From Siphonodentalium dalli (Eukaryota > Mollusca > Scaphopoda > Gadilida > Siphonodentaliidae), in NCBI GenBank assembly GCA_032622095.1, contig CP136066.1, forward strand, positions 103,933,319 through 103,997,318: a stretch of DNA of 64,000 bases, written 5' to 3'. This document shows, in pieces, positions 45,645 through 58,032 of this stretch (its first letter is position 1; each line of letters opens with the position of its first letter). The notes below the pieces were generated by a model that saw only the letters and a program-made list of their open reading frames with translations, was not told where the DNA came from and ran no database searches. The translations under genes were made by a program, and so were the position numbers.

Positions 45645-46690
45645 ACACATTTTCATAATTTCTAACTGTTTCCTGATTAGTCTGTCAACCAGCCCATTAT
45701 CTAACATATTCCATACCACTTATATTAGAGCAACTTACTTCTGTTATACTAAACTAGCTGAAACAGGCTCCCTTTGGGAGCCTATATTCAGCATCGGACA
45801 CTTCGCAAACATTTTGATCTTAGACAGAGCCTTCATTTAGCGGCGGCCCCTTTGTGTGCTTCAAGCACATTTGGTCATTGAAACATTTTTAAATATATAT
45901 TGTTTTAATATATTTTTTTTAAAGATTGAATTCCTTGCTCAATTTAACAAAACCAATTTTATTTTATTTTTTTTAAAACTAACACGATTAGAACATCCGC
46001 CATGGTACCCCGAGTCACCGCACCAAATTTGGTTGAACTCGGTCCAGGGGTCTGAGAGAAAAATCCGGACAGATCCTACTCGTGTATATATAGATGACAA
46101 GCAGTCACAGCACTATACCAGATTTGGATACGTTCGGTCTTGTGAGAGATCATCTGAGTTGAAAGACATGCAAATCATTCACTGATTGGCTTGATGCACT
46201 GATGACAGATATTTTCTACCCATTGATAGTCACATTAATGTTTGAGACAGTTGCTCGCTCTTTTTACATGCACACAATGATCTAGGCATTAGTTAAATCA
46301 GGACAAGTTTACTTATATATGCAAACTTAGGTCATTGTACAGGATACACACAATTCCATAATTTCTAAATATTTCCCGATTGGTCTGTCAACCAGCCCAT
46401 TATCTAGCATTATGCCTTAACACTTTAGTTAGTCTACTGGAGCAACCTCTGTTATAATAAATCACAAACAGTCACTATGCCAGACTTTGATATTTTAGGT
46501 GTTGTGAGAGTAACAGATCATATGAGTTGATAGACATGCAAATATTCCACCGATTGGCTTGATGCACTGATGAACAGTGTGATGACAGTTATATTCTAAC
46601 CATTCATAGTCACATTAATGTTTGAGACAGTTGCTCGCTATTTTTCCATGCACACAATGATCTTGGTTTTAGTTACACCAAGACAAGTTT
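45645..46690. repeat. Two-copy direct repeat, first copy carrying an insertion
   Basis: cataatttctaa, tctgtcaaccagcccattat, ctctgttata (45645-45753) and then cagtcac, gattggcttgatgcactgat, atagtcacattaatgtttga (46097-46310) recur uninterrupted at about 46357-46690. The first copy is split by 45754-46096. The uninterrupted second copy marks the insertion point near 46459. Confidence 0.75.
45754..46096 (+). mobile_element. Retroposon-like insertion with ctagctgaaacaggctccc start
   Basis: Absent from the matching repeat copy. It starts ctagctgaaacaggctccc, contains caccaaatttggttgaa then tcggtccaggggtctg (about 46021-46052), and ends in a tatatatagat tract. The ctagctga start and the tttggttgaa-tcggtcc block resemble 3' regions of RTE-type LINEs, by memory. 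A related diverged copy lies at 53580-53790. No protein is encoded and no clear target duplication was found. Confidence 0.55.
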
Positions 46691-48735
46691 ATATATTTCA
46701 GTTTTCATTTCTCGAATCTACTTTCCGAAAGGTGTCGAGAAGGATTTTTTTCACCCCATCGCCCCATATATGCAACATGCCATATAGCTCAATGTCATCT
46801 CTACTAAGGCCCATATGAGGTCCCAGTAACATAAATATGGTGTTTTTGCAGTTATAAATTGTTATAATATGTTTTAAACTGTTACAAATGTCATATAAGG
46901 GCACAAAAGGTCTTTAGTAAAAAAAATTGCATGAGGGTGTAAAAAACGCGTTTTTTGCCCCTCGGGCTACCAACCACCCCGGCATACCTTCCTTCAAATT
47001 TTTTACTACCCCCCGCCCCTGCGGTATGAACAAATTCTTGGTTTACGCTATTCAAGCCTCGGCGCATATTTGATTACGTTTTATTCTGTCACGTTTAGAA
47101 TTCCAAATGAAGTAGTGCAGCAAGGGGTTCAGCGGTTTGAACAAAAAAACCACGACGTCGGCGCTTTACAGAGTTAACAATAAGTGAGTCATTGGATCTT
47201 CGCATGTTTCGTGTATTTTTTATTCATAATATCCATAGCAGGAGCATACAATGCCGTAATGTTTCGAAACCCCGTTCTGCTTCTTTGCAGATCTTCGTGT
47301 GTTTCGTGACATTTGTATAGAACACACGTATATTGAAATATGAAGATTACGAATATGATTAAAGAGGTATCTACGTTTTGATATAGTCGTCCACGGATGT
47401 GAAAACAAAACGAATTTATGGGACCACCATTTTCTTGATGCTGAACTACTCCCAATTGAGAATGCTGATGCGATTGTATTATCTTCTGTCCGTGTCTGCT
47501 CGGAGGTTCAGTGAGCTCACTATTCAGGAGATTTGTCTTAACCGTGCGATCGCTATATGACCGATCAATGTTTCTGTCAAAATAGCTAATTTTGGAGGAG
47601 GGATAAGTTTTTGGACGCGGTTCGAGCACTATGTTCCATATCCTCTTTCTTATTGGATCATTTTAAGAGATGTTGACTTTAGTTTCCAATGATACCAAAC
47701 TTGTAACGATATCTTTTGCAAAAACATGGCTGTTGAAAGGAGCCCATTTGAATGAATCGACGAATAATTTCACGACGCGTCTAAATTATTGGCGTCGTGA
47801 CGTCGTGAATTTATCGAATTTGGCAGAAAATGAATGTTAGTATGATCTACTGACCATCGGCCAAACAGAAGAACACCAGATTGTTGTTTTGTGGACATAT
47901 AATGATTCCTACATTGAATAGGAAATGGTGTGACGTAATATAATCTGCAAACTTGTCAGGTGGGTACCATGGGAAAAACTCAAAATAATTATATCGTGCG
48001 TCCTATTAAAGGCGGGCAACATCCATATTCTCAAATGAGAATAGTTCAGTCTCAAGAAAAATGTCGCCCCATAAACTCGGTGAGGGGGGGGGCACACTGT
48101 CTCCTGTTGTATATAGCATATATAGATTAGCTAGAACATATTAGGAGGTAGCAGTCATTCGCACAAGAACACAATACATACATGTAGATGTCAGAGATTG
48201 TCCGATAGTACATAAGATAGTATAGTTATAGTTTGATATGTTCCCCGATCTAGGATAAACTTCCTTTCCCCCAGACCGCAGTGATTGTAATGATATGGTT
48301 AATTGTATAGTCGTAAGCACAATGTGTAGGAGGGATATATAATACGATGAATACGAGCGTACACATAATTAACACGATCATACATTAATTATCATGATAC
48401 CTCAGACCTTATTTGGACACAAGATACCACCAACTCTGGAAAAAACTACCCGTTCTCGAGAGAGGGAACTGGACTTTACCCTGAACATTCCTTCCATCAA
48501 CATCTCTATAAAACATGTACATAGTGCTTACCGGCAGAGACTTATTTAGAATATAAAAGTATCAAACCTTCTGGACTCGTCATTGTTTCCGTACATGGCC
48601 AACTCTACATTCACCAATAGTCGACAGGACAGGATAAGTGACAGTATAAAAAAGTAGTACACAAATGACAAATTTATTGCCAAGAGACAAACCAGATAAC
48701 TGTACACAGAACCAACCATATCCGAAGATGGCGAG
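46691..48735. other. No assigned gene; one unidentified minus frame
   Basis: The minus frame 47629-47189 (146 residues) starts MLEPRPKTYPSSKISYFDR and has a hydrophobic run SLIIFVIFIFQYTCVLY that could span a membrane. No family is recognised. A repeat-like palindromic GC block lies near 46960-47030. A G-run occurs near 48085. The rest is unannotated. Confidence 0.3.
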
Positions 48736-48739
48736 CAAA

Positions 48740-48945
48740 GAGACTTAAGATTCTAACAATAGATACATCGTCCGGTCCAGAGAATATCCATCCATGTATG
48801 CTGAACAAACAAGCAGAATAATTATCACCATCAATTACACGCATCTTCAAAAGATCACAAACAAAACATGCTCTCGTCAGAATATAATGAAGCTAACGTA
48901 TCAGCAATATGTAAGAAGGAGGCAGATGGGAATTGGGTAACTAAA
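48740..48945 (+). mobile_element. LINE RT N-terminal remnant
   Basis: TSSGPENIHPCMLNKQAE followed by LSPSITRIFKRS and, in another frame, NEANVSAICKK matches the typical approach to the RT domain of CR1-type LINEs (SGPDGIHP-, ANVTAIFKKG-like patterns). It ends abruptly at about 48945, where an unrelated frame continues. A short 5' fragment of a decayed LINE. Confidence 0.55.
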
Positions 48946-49493
48946 TATCAACGAGGCAGACATGTTTTGTGTGTAGATGGAACAGATTACGAGACACATA
49001 ACGACATGTCTGAGGCAAAACAAACTGTTGAATGTCAACCAATATGGCTTCATAAGTGGAAGATATACAACAATTTGGCTGGCTGTTGTATAACATGTAA
49101 AACACATGCATTTATAGATGTAATTTACTTCGACATTAAGAATGTATTATACCGTGTCCCATAAGTGACTTACAGAGAAGTCGAAGAACTATACTCTTCA
49201 TTATTAAAGACATCAACGGAGAGAGAGAGATTGACATCAAACTGACATCCGAAGAACACATCAATGTTACAGCATCAAAGCAAAACAGAACTGTTATACG
49301 CGTCGAAAGATCATATAAGAACACAAAAGATAGGATATTTAAACCAGTCGATACTATCATGATGAGAAGCAAATTAGAGCAAGCTCAAAAGAACAAGTTC
49401 AAAACATCGAAAAGTACAGAAGAGCCCGAGAGATACCAAACAAATCCCAGGAAATTAAAACAGCTACACATTCTCTCAATCAGATGGGGCGGT
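48946..49493. other. No gene recognised
   Basis: The open plus frame continuing to 49164 (ending with YFDIKNVLYRVP) and a frame in 49165-49480 rich in charged residues have no recognised family. Confidence 0.3.
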
Positions 49494-50370
49494 GGTTAGA
49501 AGGAACTATATAAGTAGAATTACGTCTCTTTCGTTTTTACACCTAATCTCGAATACGAGTTAAAAAGATTCTGGCACGCGATTGGCGTATAATATTTCAA
49601 TTAAATTTACAAATTCACCAAAAAATATAATAACCATGGCATGTATTAAAGACACGGTTGGCCTTGGCGGTGGGTATCCTGTGAAAATATATCCACCCGT
49701 CAAAAACCGCCACAAACAGAAAGAACATCAAAATGTAGAAGACTTTGTCCGTATACAAATAAGAAATATCGCATAAACAGTATGTTATGGTCATTTGTTT
49801 GACCATTGTATGTAAACAAAAGCATAAAAAGTAACTTTTCTGGTGTTTGTTTATATTATGATGGTAAACGTAAAGAGCGTTCTTTGTTGGTGAATACCTG
49901 ATATGGAACTAATAAAGAGCGTTTATGCCATTTGTGTGTGATTAGCCAGTATCATTGTGCTGTCTTCTGTAACACAACCAGGCTCTTGCATAGGTAAAAT
50001 ATGTAGGTCTTTATGATAACATGCTGTTTATGCCATGGTCATGGTATATATGAACGGAACTGTATGCGTTTTAATGTTTTTTCTGTTTACGGTGTTTGGA
50101 ACAAATATGAATATTTTCGACAATTAAGGCCGCACGTGCCTTTAATGTGGGTATTTCCTAGTCTGAAATGGGCACGTGTCCAAACATTGACGGGATAATT
50201 AGGCTGGGTGTTTGCTTTCGTCAGCAGTTCAAATTTTGTGCAAAAAGTGGGGTAATGTTGATATCGTGTGTAACAGTTGAAAAAGTGTGGCTAGGATATT
50301 ACTCATGCGGGAAGGGTTGGGCTTCACGACAGTTATGATTTCGTGCAATTCGTATGTAGCAAATATCATT
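49494..50370. repeat. Segmental duplicate with MITE (filled site)
   Basis: From ggttagaaggaacta through aattacgtct, caatctcgaatacgagtta or a close variant, ctggcacgcgattg and ccatggcatgtattaa, then after the MITE gtgggt-tt-cctagt, gtccaaacattgacggga and cttcgtgcaattcgtatgt-like blocks, this segment aligns with 51186-51556. The only large difference is the MITE at 49650-50141. Confidence 0.85.
49650..50141. mobile_element. TTAA-target MITE, family A copy 3
   Basis: Starts agacacggttggccttgg after TTAA (49646-49649) and ends ggccgcacgtgcct before TTAA (50142-50145). The 492-bp body matches 7906-8400 closely, including the aaagagcgtt / cctgatatgg / ataaagagcg module (49869-49923). The empty site in the paralogous segment (51316-51319) has one TTAA, which proves the TTAA duplication. 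Confidence 0.9.
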
Positions 50371-51185
50371 GTTGTTAGATTGGCGAAGCATACATAGTCA
50401 GACACCACACCACACCACACCAGATTTATGATGTTATGGCCATTTTCACGACGTGGAGAATATTTGCACCTAATGACCTCAGTGAGATTTTCGCACATGT
50501 ATCGTCATTCTGTATCTTGTGTGGTCCTATAAGAGAGGAACCATCTCACATCGATATCTTCTTCTATTGGTGGATAACTGATATTTGATATCTCGAATAG
50601 TTTTAACCTTGTAGCTTCCAACTTGTCGACCACACGGAAATTTCAAGCTTTCAGGTACAGAGGGGGGTGGGGGGGGGTACAAATCCGCCATTTTATTCAG
50701 AAACTCGGGAAGTTCAGTTTAACGAAGCATATAATCTGAAACAGGATTAACACACATTGTCTATGTCGTACAATGCCTGCGCGCCGTGGATATTAAATGC
50801 ATCTTCTTGATTAATTACCATATTTTACCCAAATTTCCACCAATTTAAAAACTGTTTTCCAAATATGGCAAATCTCGCTATGTGGTGACCAGGAGACACC
50901 CATTATTTTTTATGTTGAACTGGGAACGGCACTGATCAATTCCCGAATATACTTCTTTGATTGATGAACGGACGTTCCCATAATTGTCAACGACAGGGAC
51001 AAATTTCCGTCAAAATTTTCCCTATACATGAACCATCTTCGGACATAGTGGTGTTAAAATAACCAAGACTGCTGGAGAATGAGAACAAAGATATGTATAA
51101 AATCAGTTTTATTTAGCATAGATATGACCCAGCTTCACGTCCTAGGTAGTATTGATTACGAAGGGTCAGTTTTCCCAATCGCTTA
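50371..51185. other. No gene seen
   Basis: Contains a caccaca microsatellite (about 50403-50422) and a G-run at 50660-50680. No recognised domain. Confidence 0.4.
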
Positions 51186-51556
51186 AGGTTAGAAGGAACT
51201 AAATAAGTAGAATTACGTCTTTTGTTTTTACAACCAATCTCGAATACGAGTTAAAAACAATTCTGGCACGCGATTGACTTTACAACTTCAAAAAATATAA
51301 TACCCATGGCATGTATTAATGTGGGTTTCCCTAGTTTGAAATGCGTTCGTGTCCAAACATTGACGGGAGAATGAAGCTGGGTATTTGCTTTCGTCAGCAG
51401 TTCAATTTTTTTGCAAAAAGTGGGGTAGTGTGGAAAACGTGTGTTGAAAAGTTGAAAAAAGTGTGGCTCGGATAATACTCATACATGGCACAATATGCGA
51501 GAAGGGTTGAGCTTCACGACATTTATGATTTTGTGCAATTCGTATGTAGCAAATGT
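51186..51556. repeat. Segmental duplicate (empty site)
   Basis: Matches 49494-50370 without the MITE. The site reads catggcatgtattaatgtgg with a single TTAA at 51316-51319. About 1.7 kb separates the starts of the two copies, in direct orientation. Confidence 0.85.
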
Positions 51557-52649
51557 ACTGGGCGGGGCCAAACGTTAACACTGAGGAAAACATTTAGTTC
51601 TTACCGAAACATACAAATTGAGACATTTATGCAGTCTACAAAGACAAGAACAAATTCCAATGAGATATGGCGCAGAGGAAACACATTGTGTAAACCTGTA
51701 CTCGATTATTTCGATTATTTCGATTATTTCTTTGGAGAAATGCTACTATTATCTTCGGATTTGCATCATTTTTTGACAAAATATACTTTGACATAATTTG
51801 ACATAAACTGTACTCATACTCAAAGTACCTTAACTATATCCAGGAAAAAGTTACTTCTCAGTACAACGCTGTATGTCCCCTCTATTATATATAAAGCTTG
51901 GTTGGGGTTGACGCCAGGAACGTAGTAAAACATGTAACCGAATCGGTCTACTAGTAGCTATCCTCTCTGTACTACTTTAGTCGCTGAGTGTACATCTATT
52001 TGCAGAAAGCGAAATAACACTGTTCTACTTTAGTCTATTTGCTATTTTCAAATTGGGTTATGTGAAAGCCACAACGGTCTATAGTCCCAAGTTTTTGTAC
52101 TAATATACACTATATACATATGGGCTCACCACCTCGATTGTATTCTTCTAACTCGTCTTTTCTGTCATCATATTTAGCACTGCGATCAATGGGGAAATTT
52201 CTAAATGGTGTGATATGCAGGCAATAGGCACAATATTCTTCCTTGTTTGTCGATAAACGACATTTATTCCACCACGCGAGCACAACTATGTCTACGTATG
52301 TTGATTTTGTTATTCTGTCGAGTTATGATTTGATAAAATAGCAATAAAAATGGTAGAGTATCCCAAATACCATCCCTCTATCGCTGTTAATTATTTGGTG
52401 TGTGTATGGGTATTTTTGTTTTAAATATAAATTGTTGCATGTCTCCACCCTCACACACATATAAATTAATTCATTAATTTAATATGATTATACCATTATA
52501 ATATTTATAATTACTGGGGCTAATAATGGCAATATATCGTGTAACAATTCGTTAAATTGTCAACATAGGCACCGCAGTCTTTCCCCATTGTGCATGGGCT
52601 CGGTCACCCGCTCGAGAAGTGTCAAAAATTCAAGACAAATTATGGATTT
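51557..52649. other. No gene; short tandem repeat
   Basis: A 9-bp unit (ttcgattat) is repeated three times at about 51703-51732. Otherwise nothing is recognised. Confidence 0.4.
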
Positions 52650-53000
52650 GTTCGGGTGAGTGAAACTGATAAGTTGGTACTCCGGCGGTATGGCAACTGG
52701 AGGAATGTAGCATTCTACAAACATCGCCGACAAATTCCTACAAATCGACCGTATACCCCTCGATACAAAACATCGTGTGAATTATGCTCAATTGTAAATA
52801 TTTACATCTCAATTCGGGAAGCAACAAACGAAAACGATTTCGCCACCGAGACTCACTGCATTTAATTAATATGTATGACTGATGGTGTGTGTTGTCAATT
52901 TGGATATAATATTTGTAAAAATAAATACTTTGAGCAAGATTATTCACCATGTATATTTGATGACCCTACCGGAGTGTTTCACGTCACTATAACAGGCACA
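52650..53000 (+). repeat. Dispersed repeat, copy 2 (mate at 5183-5580)
   Basis: Matches copy 1 in order and spacing. Here the plus strand is open from 52590 to 52865 (91 residues), including ETDKLVLRRYGNWRNVAFYK, which suggests that the repeat may descend from a coding element. No family is recognised. Confidence 0.6.
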
Positions 53001-53579
53001 CCATCGGTTTGCTACGAATTTATTATCTTACAAGTATGCATATGGTCTAGTAATCTCCATCGCTTCAGCACTCACTGGAATAGATCACAGTATCACTTTA
53101 ACTGGGTAAATGATTGTGCGTCCAGTGGAATATTATGTCAGTTAAACTGCACCGGTTACGGTCTGCTAGTGAAATCACTCTATGCATTTCGTGTCAGTTT
53201 TATATATAGGTATGGTACCCTTCCTCACTAGTCACTGATTATTAATTTGAACAACGAGAACAATTTAAACCTATATGTGGTGTATAGTTTCCAACTAAAG
53301 TTGTAAAGGCATGAAATTTTCAAATGTTGATAATATTTACCCCAACCCCATGTATATAGGGTAGGCGAGTTTATTTCCACAGACCGAATTCCGGTGAATT
53401 TGGTATACAACGGACGTTGATTTGGATATACGATCGAAGCCTTAACGGAGTTTTCCAAATATGTGCCTCAGTGGGATGAGCTTACGGGCGCTAGGAGACA
53501 AGGTGTTTGAAGAAATAGTCATTTAAAAAAATATTTTGAATAAAAAACAAATTTAAATAATTAAATTTGTTTTTTATTT
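53001..53579. other. No gene seen
   Basis: Nothing recognised; the plus frame 52875-53231 has no domain. Confidence 0.35.
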
Positions 53580-53790
53580 AATTTTTTAATTTTTTTAGAG
53601 AACTTATTGCTCAATTTAACATTTAAAAATTATAATTAAATTTTGTTTCTTAATTAAAATAAAAATAATAATAACGCAGATATAACATCCGCTTGGGTAC
53701 CCCCAGGCAACACACCAAATTTGGTTGAAATTGGTCCAGGGGTAGGGAACAGATATAAAGATCTTACTCTCTAATATTATAGAATATATA
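53580..53790 (+). mobile_element. Retroposon-like repeat related to 45754-46096
   Basis: An AT-rich lead containing ttgctcaatttaac is followed by acaccaaatttggttgaa and ttggtccaggggta, in the same order as 45928-46050. The copy is diverged and lacks the ctagctga head. Confidence 0.55.
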
Positions 53791-54105
53791 CACCGGAGAA
53801 CAAACATTTTCGCCTTTAATTATAAAAGTGAAAAACATTGTTATAACCGTGGATACATATCCAACATCATGGGGCAAACATGAATTTCAGTACATTATGT
53901 TTTGACAATAAAAAAGTTTGAATATAGGCAATTCAACACTGAAAGTAGGCACGGATATCAAAATTAAGATGAAGAAAGATGCATCAGAATGTGTAATGCT
54001 GCAAGCGACCGACTCAGTCGCAGATTTGGTCGAAAATATCTGCTAATAATGATTTGATTGACATATGTGGAAATATCAGTTGTGGTGAGATCCACATATC
54101 CCAGC
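53791..54105. other. No gene seen
   Basis: AT-rich; no domain or repeat recognised. Confidence 0.35.
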
Positions 54106-55090
54106 ACTCTACATTTTAATATAACTGGTGTAACAAAGGCACCATTTATGATATTCTGGATACGCTAATAAATAGAAACATGCAGCATTGACCAATTCAG
54201 CCATGCATTGTAACCGGCGATTTTTTTGTACATATTCATACTGATGCACACCGCATACATCGTGTGTACATACAACATGTGCTTTATATAGTTGGTTATC
54301 TGTCGATGCGAATCATAATAATTATAACATAAATTAAAATAAACTAATTACAGCTAATCGACGAAAAGGTTACAGATTTTTCTGTATGATCGACTAATGT
54401 GTACAGTCGAGTTCATTCTAAAATATCGATTATCTGGACCACAATTTATTTCTACGTTTTTCAACAAGATTAATGTTCCCACACTGGAATGTACTCACAT
54501 TGTGCAGCATGAATTTAAAGGGGCTTCCCAAGATCACATTTTATATTCAGTGGGATAAACCTGCCAACTAAATGAGGAATATTTTTTGCTACATTACTCC
54601 AAATGCCAAATTTTGCTGGATATAGATATATATGTTTAGTCATCATTGGGGAAAGAAGATCTGCTGGAAAATATTCTTATTTAGTGTTTGAAAACGTCGT
54701 TTGCTCAAAGGTACCGCAGTCTAAATAGGCGAAAATAATTGAAAATCTGAAGAACGCAGTAGCATTTCTCAGAAGAAAGGCAAATCCTCGAGTACAGGCT
54801 CACACACTGTGAAACAGGGAAGAGGACGTGATTACACAATATATCGTCAATCACACAATGACAAACGGAGCCAGCACCTTCCCGTTTATAACTGTAAACA
54901 CGTGGAACGACATCCCACATACTACAGTTAATGAAGATATAGTAAACGAATTTGAAAATAAATTAGATATAATTATCTCGAAACAAGCAGAAAGAGATAC
55001 AATTATGACACACCAATTACATACATGATAATGTAAGGAGAGCTGATAAAAGAGGCCAAGCCTGAGGCCAGGAATAACCTTAAGTAACCA
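54106..55090 (+). mobile_element. LINE remnant: possible endonuclease piece and ORF2 end
   Basis: CIVTGDFFVHIHTD (about 54206-54250) resembles the GDFN-x-H block of a LINE apurinic-type endonuclease, preceded by a degraded FYDILDTL segment. The C-terminal frame 54828-55028 reads FPFITVNTWNDIPHTTVN then VNEFENKLDIIISKQ, the usual last segment of CR1/jockey ORF2. The RT domain between them is missing, so the copy is internally deleted or these are two fragments. The 3' sequence aagaggccaagcctgaggcc resembles a LINE tail. Confidence 0.55.
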
Positions 55091-55109
55091 AAATTCAGTA
55101 AGTAATAAC

Positions 55110-55209
55110 AAATTCACACGGCACAATCATTTCGACGATTCTACGACCAATTCCACGATTCTGCGGCTTGACAACCACGGTGCTACGGCAGTTCAACGAT
55201 TCTGCGGCC
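55110..55209. repeat. 100-bp inverted repeat, left arm
   Basis: Starts aaattcacacggcacaatca and is the reverse complement of 58517-58616 with only about five differences. It contains a short internal repeat (cgattctacg, cgattctgcgg, cgattctgcgg). It lies directly against the truncated 5' end of the LINE at 55211. Confidence 0.9.
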
Positions 55210-55210
55210 T

Positions 55211-56325
55211 TATTGTGAGAACCTCGCGAAAGCCGGTGGGCGTGCACTCGGAGCTGTAATTTCTAAAATTCATAATTTGAAAGAAATAAGTATTGAAACA
55301 TATGAAAAACTCTATAATTCCTGTGTTATTCCAGTAACAGACTATTGCAGTGAAGTTTGGGGATTTGGTCAATTCCACTCAATTAACACAGTTCAACACC
55401 GCGCTTTACGCTATTTCTTGGGAGTTGGTCGTTACACCCCTCTACCCGCACTTAACGGTGATGTTGGATGGACATCCCCTTACTGCCGTCGGTGGTATTC
55501 GATGCTGAGATTCTGGAATCGTTTATTGACCATGCACGCTGGCAGAATTACAAAACAAGTATTTTTATGGGACATCTTAAACTGTAAGAAAGATAGTTGG
55601 GCTGCCCACTTTAAATTAATCACACAGATACTGAACATGAATAATATATTTGACGATAGACGAATGTGTAATTTCGATGAGTGTCATGAAGCCCTTAAGA
55701 GACATTTTCAGAAAACTTGGTCTGCAGATACCAAAAAATTACCTAAATTGAGAACCTATATATTATTTAAACACACATACGAATTAGAAAGATATGTAAC
55801 TCTTAACATCAGTAAAGCTGAAAGATCGATTATGGCACAATTTCGATGCGGTGTTCTCCCCTTGAATATTGAGACTGGGAGGTATAATAAGGAAGATTCC
55901 GACAAGAGATATTGTTCTCTGTGTGATTGTAGCCAAGTTGAAGACGAGACACATTTTCTCCTTAACTGTCGAGCATATAAACACTTGCGATCAAAACTGA
56001 TGTCATATATCGCGATCGAACATGGACAGACACAATTTAGTGACGTCGGCTTGCTTACTCAGCTAATGAATCGGTATCCTCTTCAAGTAGCTAAATTTCT
56101 TTATAGTGCTTATCAAAAAAGACAAGATCTTCTTAGCAAAACCTTTTCTATCCCATGAATGTGCACAACAATTTTCTTTATTATTTTTGTTTAAAGTGAC
56201 TTATAGGCCTTATTGGCCGGGTGTGTTGTTATTTTGTTACTCGACATTGTTATCACCTGTATGTGATGTTTTGTATACACTATACACACATGTCACTATA
56301 ATAAAATATTCGTTCGTTCGTATAC
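55211..56325 (+). mobile_element. LINE ORF2 3' end, well preserved, 5'-truncated
   Basis: The plus frame is open from about 55211 to 56158, the longest in the window. It reads AGGRALGAVISKIHNLKEI, YNSCVIPVTDYCSEVWGFG, LGVGRYTPLPALNGDVGW and the zinc-finger-like CSLCDCSQVEDETHFLLNC (C-X2-C-X9-H-X4-C, about 55915-55971). This is the post-RT region of a CR1/L2-like LINE; the RT domain is absent. After the stop at 56156-56158 comes a 3' UTR with AATAAA at 56300-56305 and a short ttcg repeat tail. The uninterrupted frame suggests a younger insertion than the other LINEs. Confidence 0.85.
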
Positions 56326-58032
56326 GTGATATTTTATGACAAACTTAGATAATGGGGCCTGTTACTGAATTGGGACGATAAAAGTGGGCTTCTTCTTGTA
56401 TGCATTGTGTAGAGTAGACTTAGGTCCACCAGGTTGACTCACGGAATACATACGAAGATGCACAATCGGCTCGGTCAAGTCTGGATAATCCGATCGAACC
56501 GCGAACCGATCGCAAAAGTCGTTTCTTGGGCTATAAGGGGACATTAACAGTGCGAAAATTAACATCCAACGTAAGCTTTGATAAGCATAAATGTATTATT
56601 GGCAAATTCGTACCTCCGTTGACGCAATATTCGATTAAACTACACACAGAAATGCAGTAACAGTGTCAACTATTTGACAACGCCCCGCTTCGACCATGAC
56701 AACGACGATTGTGCGACTCGTTGAACGGTAATTTTCATTTGTATACAACGTGTCTGTCACTGCATGATCGGACAACTTAGTTATGCGTGTAAGCCCATGT
56801 ATGCTGCATCAATAAATGTTTGGAACAGTACATTCGTTGTACAATGCACATGTCCTGGATTCAATACAGTACTGTGTATGTACTTATCCCCACGTGTGAA
56901 GGTATAGATACCAAGTCACATAAGAGATTTGTCGCTAAACGAGCATTCTTTAATTTTTTTAACATGACAACATGCCCGACTTACATGTACCTGAACATTT
57001 TCCTTCTTGGTGCACCTAGCGGCTTTGTAATTTTTGTAAAGTTGACTTGTTCATTCGAAAATGTCACCACTTACCGTACCATAACATGAGTTATTTTAGT
57101 CTTATTCTGATTGGCAGGTAGGCCCTACATATAAAGATGTCCTCGAAAAATTATTGACCGTTTAGTTACTTTTATAAATGTGTTTGTATGAAAGTATTAG
57201 TTAAAATTCTTTATGGTTATCTGAAACTGAAAGCAATGAGCAACACTTTTAAAAAATAAATATAAAAGGGATGGATGCCAGAAAATTGCAGTAAAAACGT
57301 AAACATACATAAAATAGTAGAACATTGGGTTGGTTGGTCCCGAAAGTAGCCAAAATAAAAAAATAACCTATAGGGATACGCTGATTTATGACCCCCTACC
57401 CCTGACCCACCGGTTCGGACGCCAACTTGCCGGTATATTATTAACATGGGGTGTTTTGTTGCGGTAGTATTTTTAATGGGGTAAACTGGTGTGTGCATAC
57501 TTCAAATGAGTTAAGAATTAATAGGAAATAAATGTCATAGAATTGTAATATCTGGAGGCAAATCTTGACTGCGCGAGGGAATTATATTTTAGATAACTAG
57601 ATTTTAATCACAAATAAATAAATCATTATAGAATATCATTTTCACCGTGTATAGATAAATATACCTGGATGTCAAAATATGGAATTATACTCAAAACAAA
57701 ATATTAAGTTTCATGTGTGGAGTTAATTTCTAACATGAAGGCGACCATTCCCCACCATTGATACCACAACGCAACTGAGAATAAGACATGTTGGCCATAA
57801 GAAAATACCGAGGCATTGTGAGTCGGCTGCTAGTTAGGCGTACAGACAGAAGGAATGAAAGTTGGATAGGCGGAAAATTTAAATCATGCAATGTGTGGTG
57901 CATATATATGGAAATTAAACCTGTACAGTATAGCAATATACGATTCGACATTACTTTATTTTCCACAGCTGGCTCAAAATAAAAGAGTCTTAATCTCGTA
58001 GCCTTGAGGTCGTGTGATTCATATGCGTATTC
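56326..58032. other. No gene recognised
   Basis: Short frames only. The minus frame 56565-56362 (67 residues, NDFCDRFAVRSDYPDLTEP) has protein-like composition but no recognised family. The stretch lies between the LINE tail and the candidate membrane-protein exon, inside the 100-bp inverted repeats. Confidence 0.3.
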
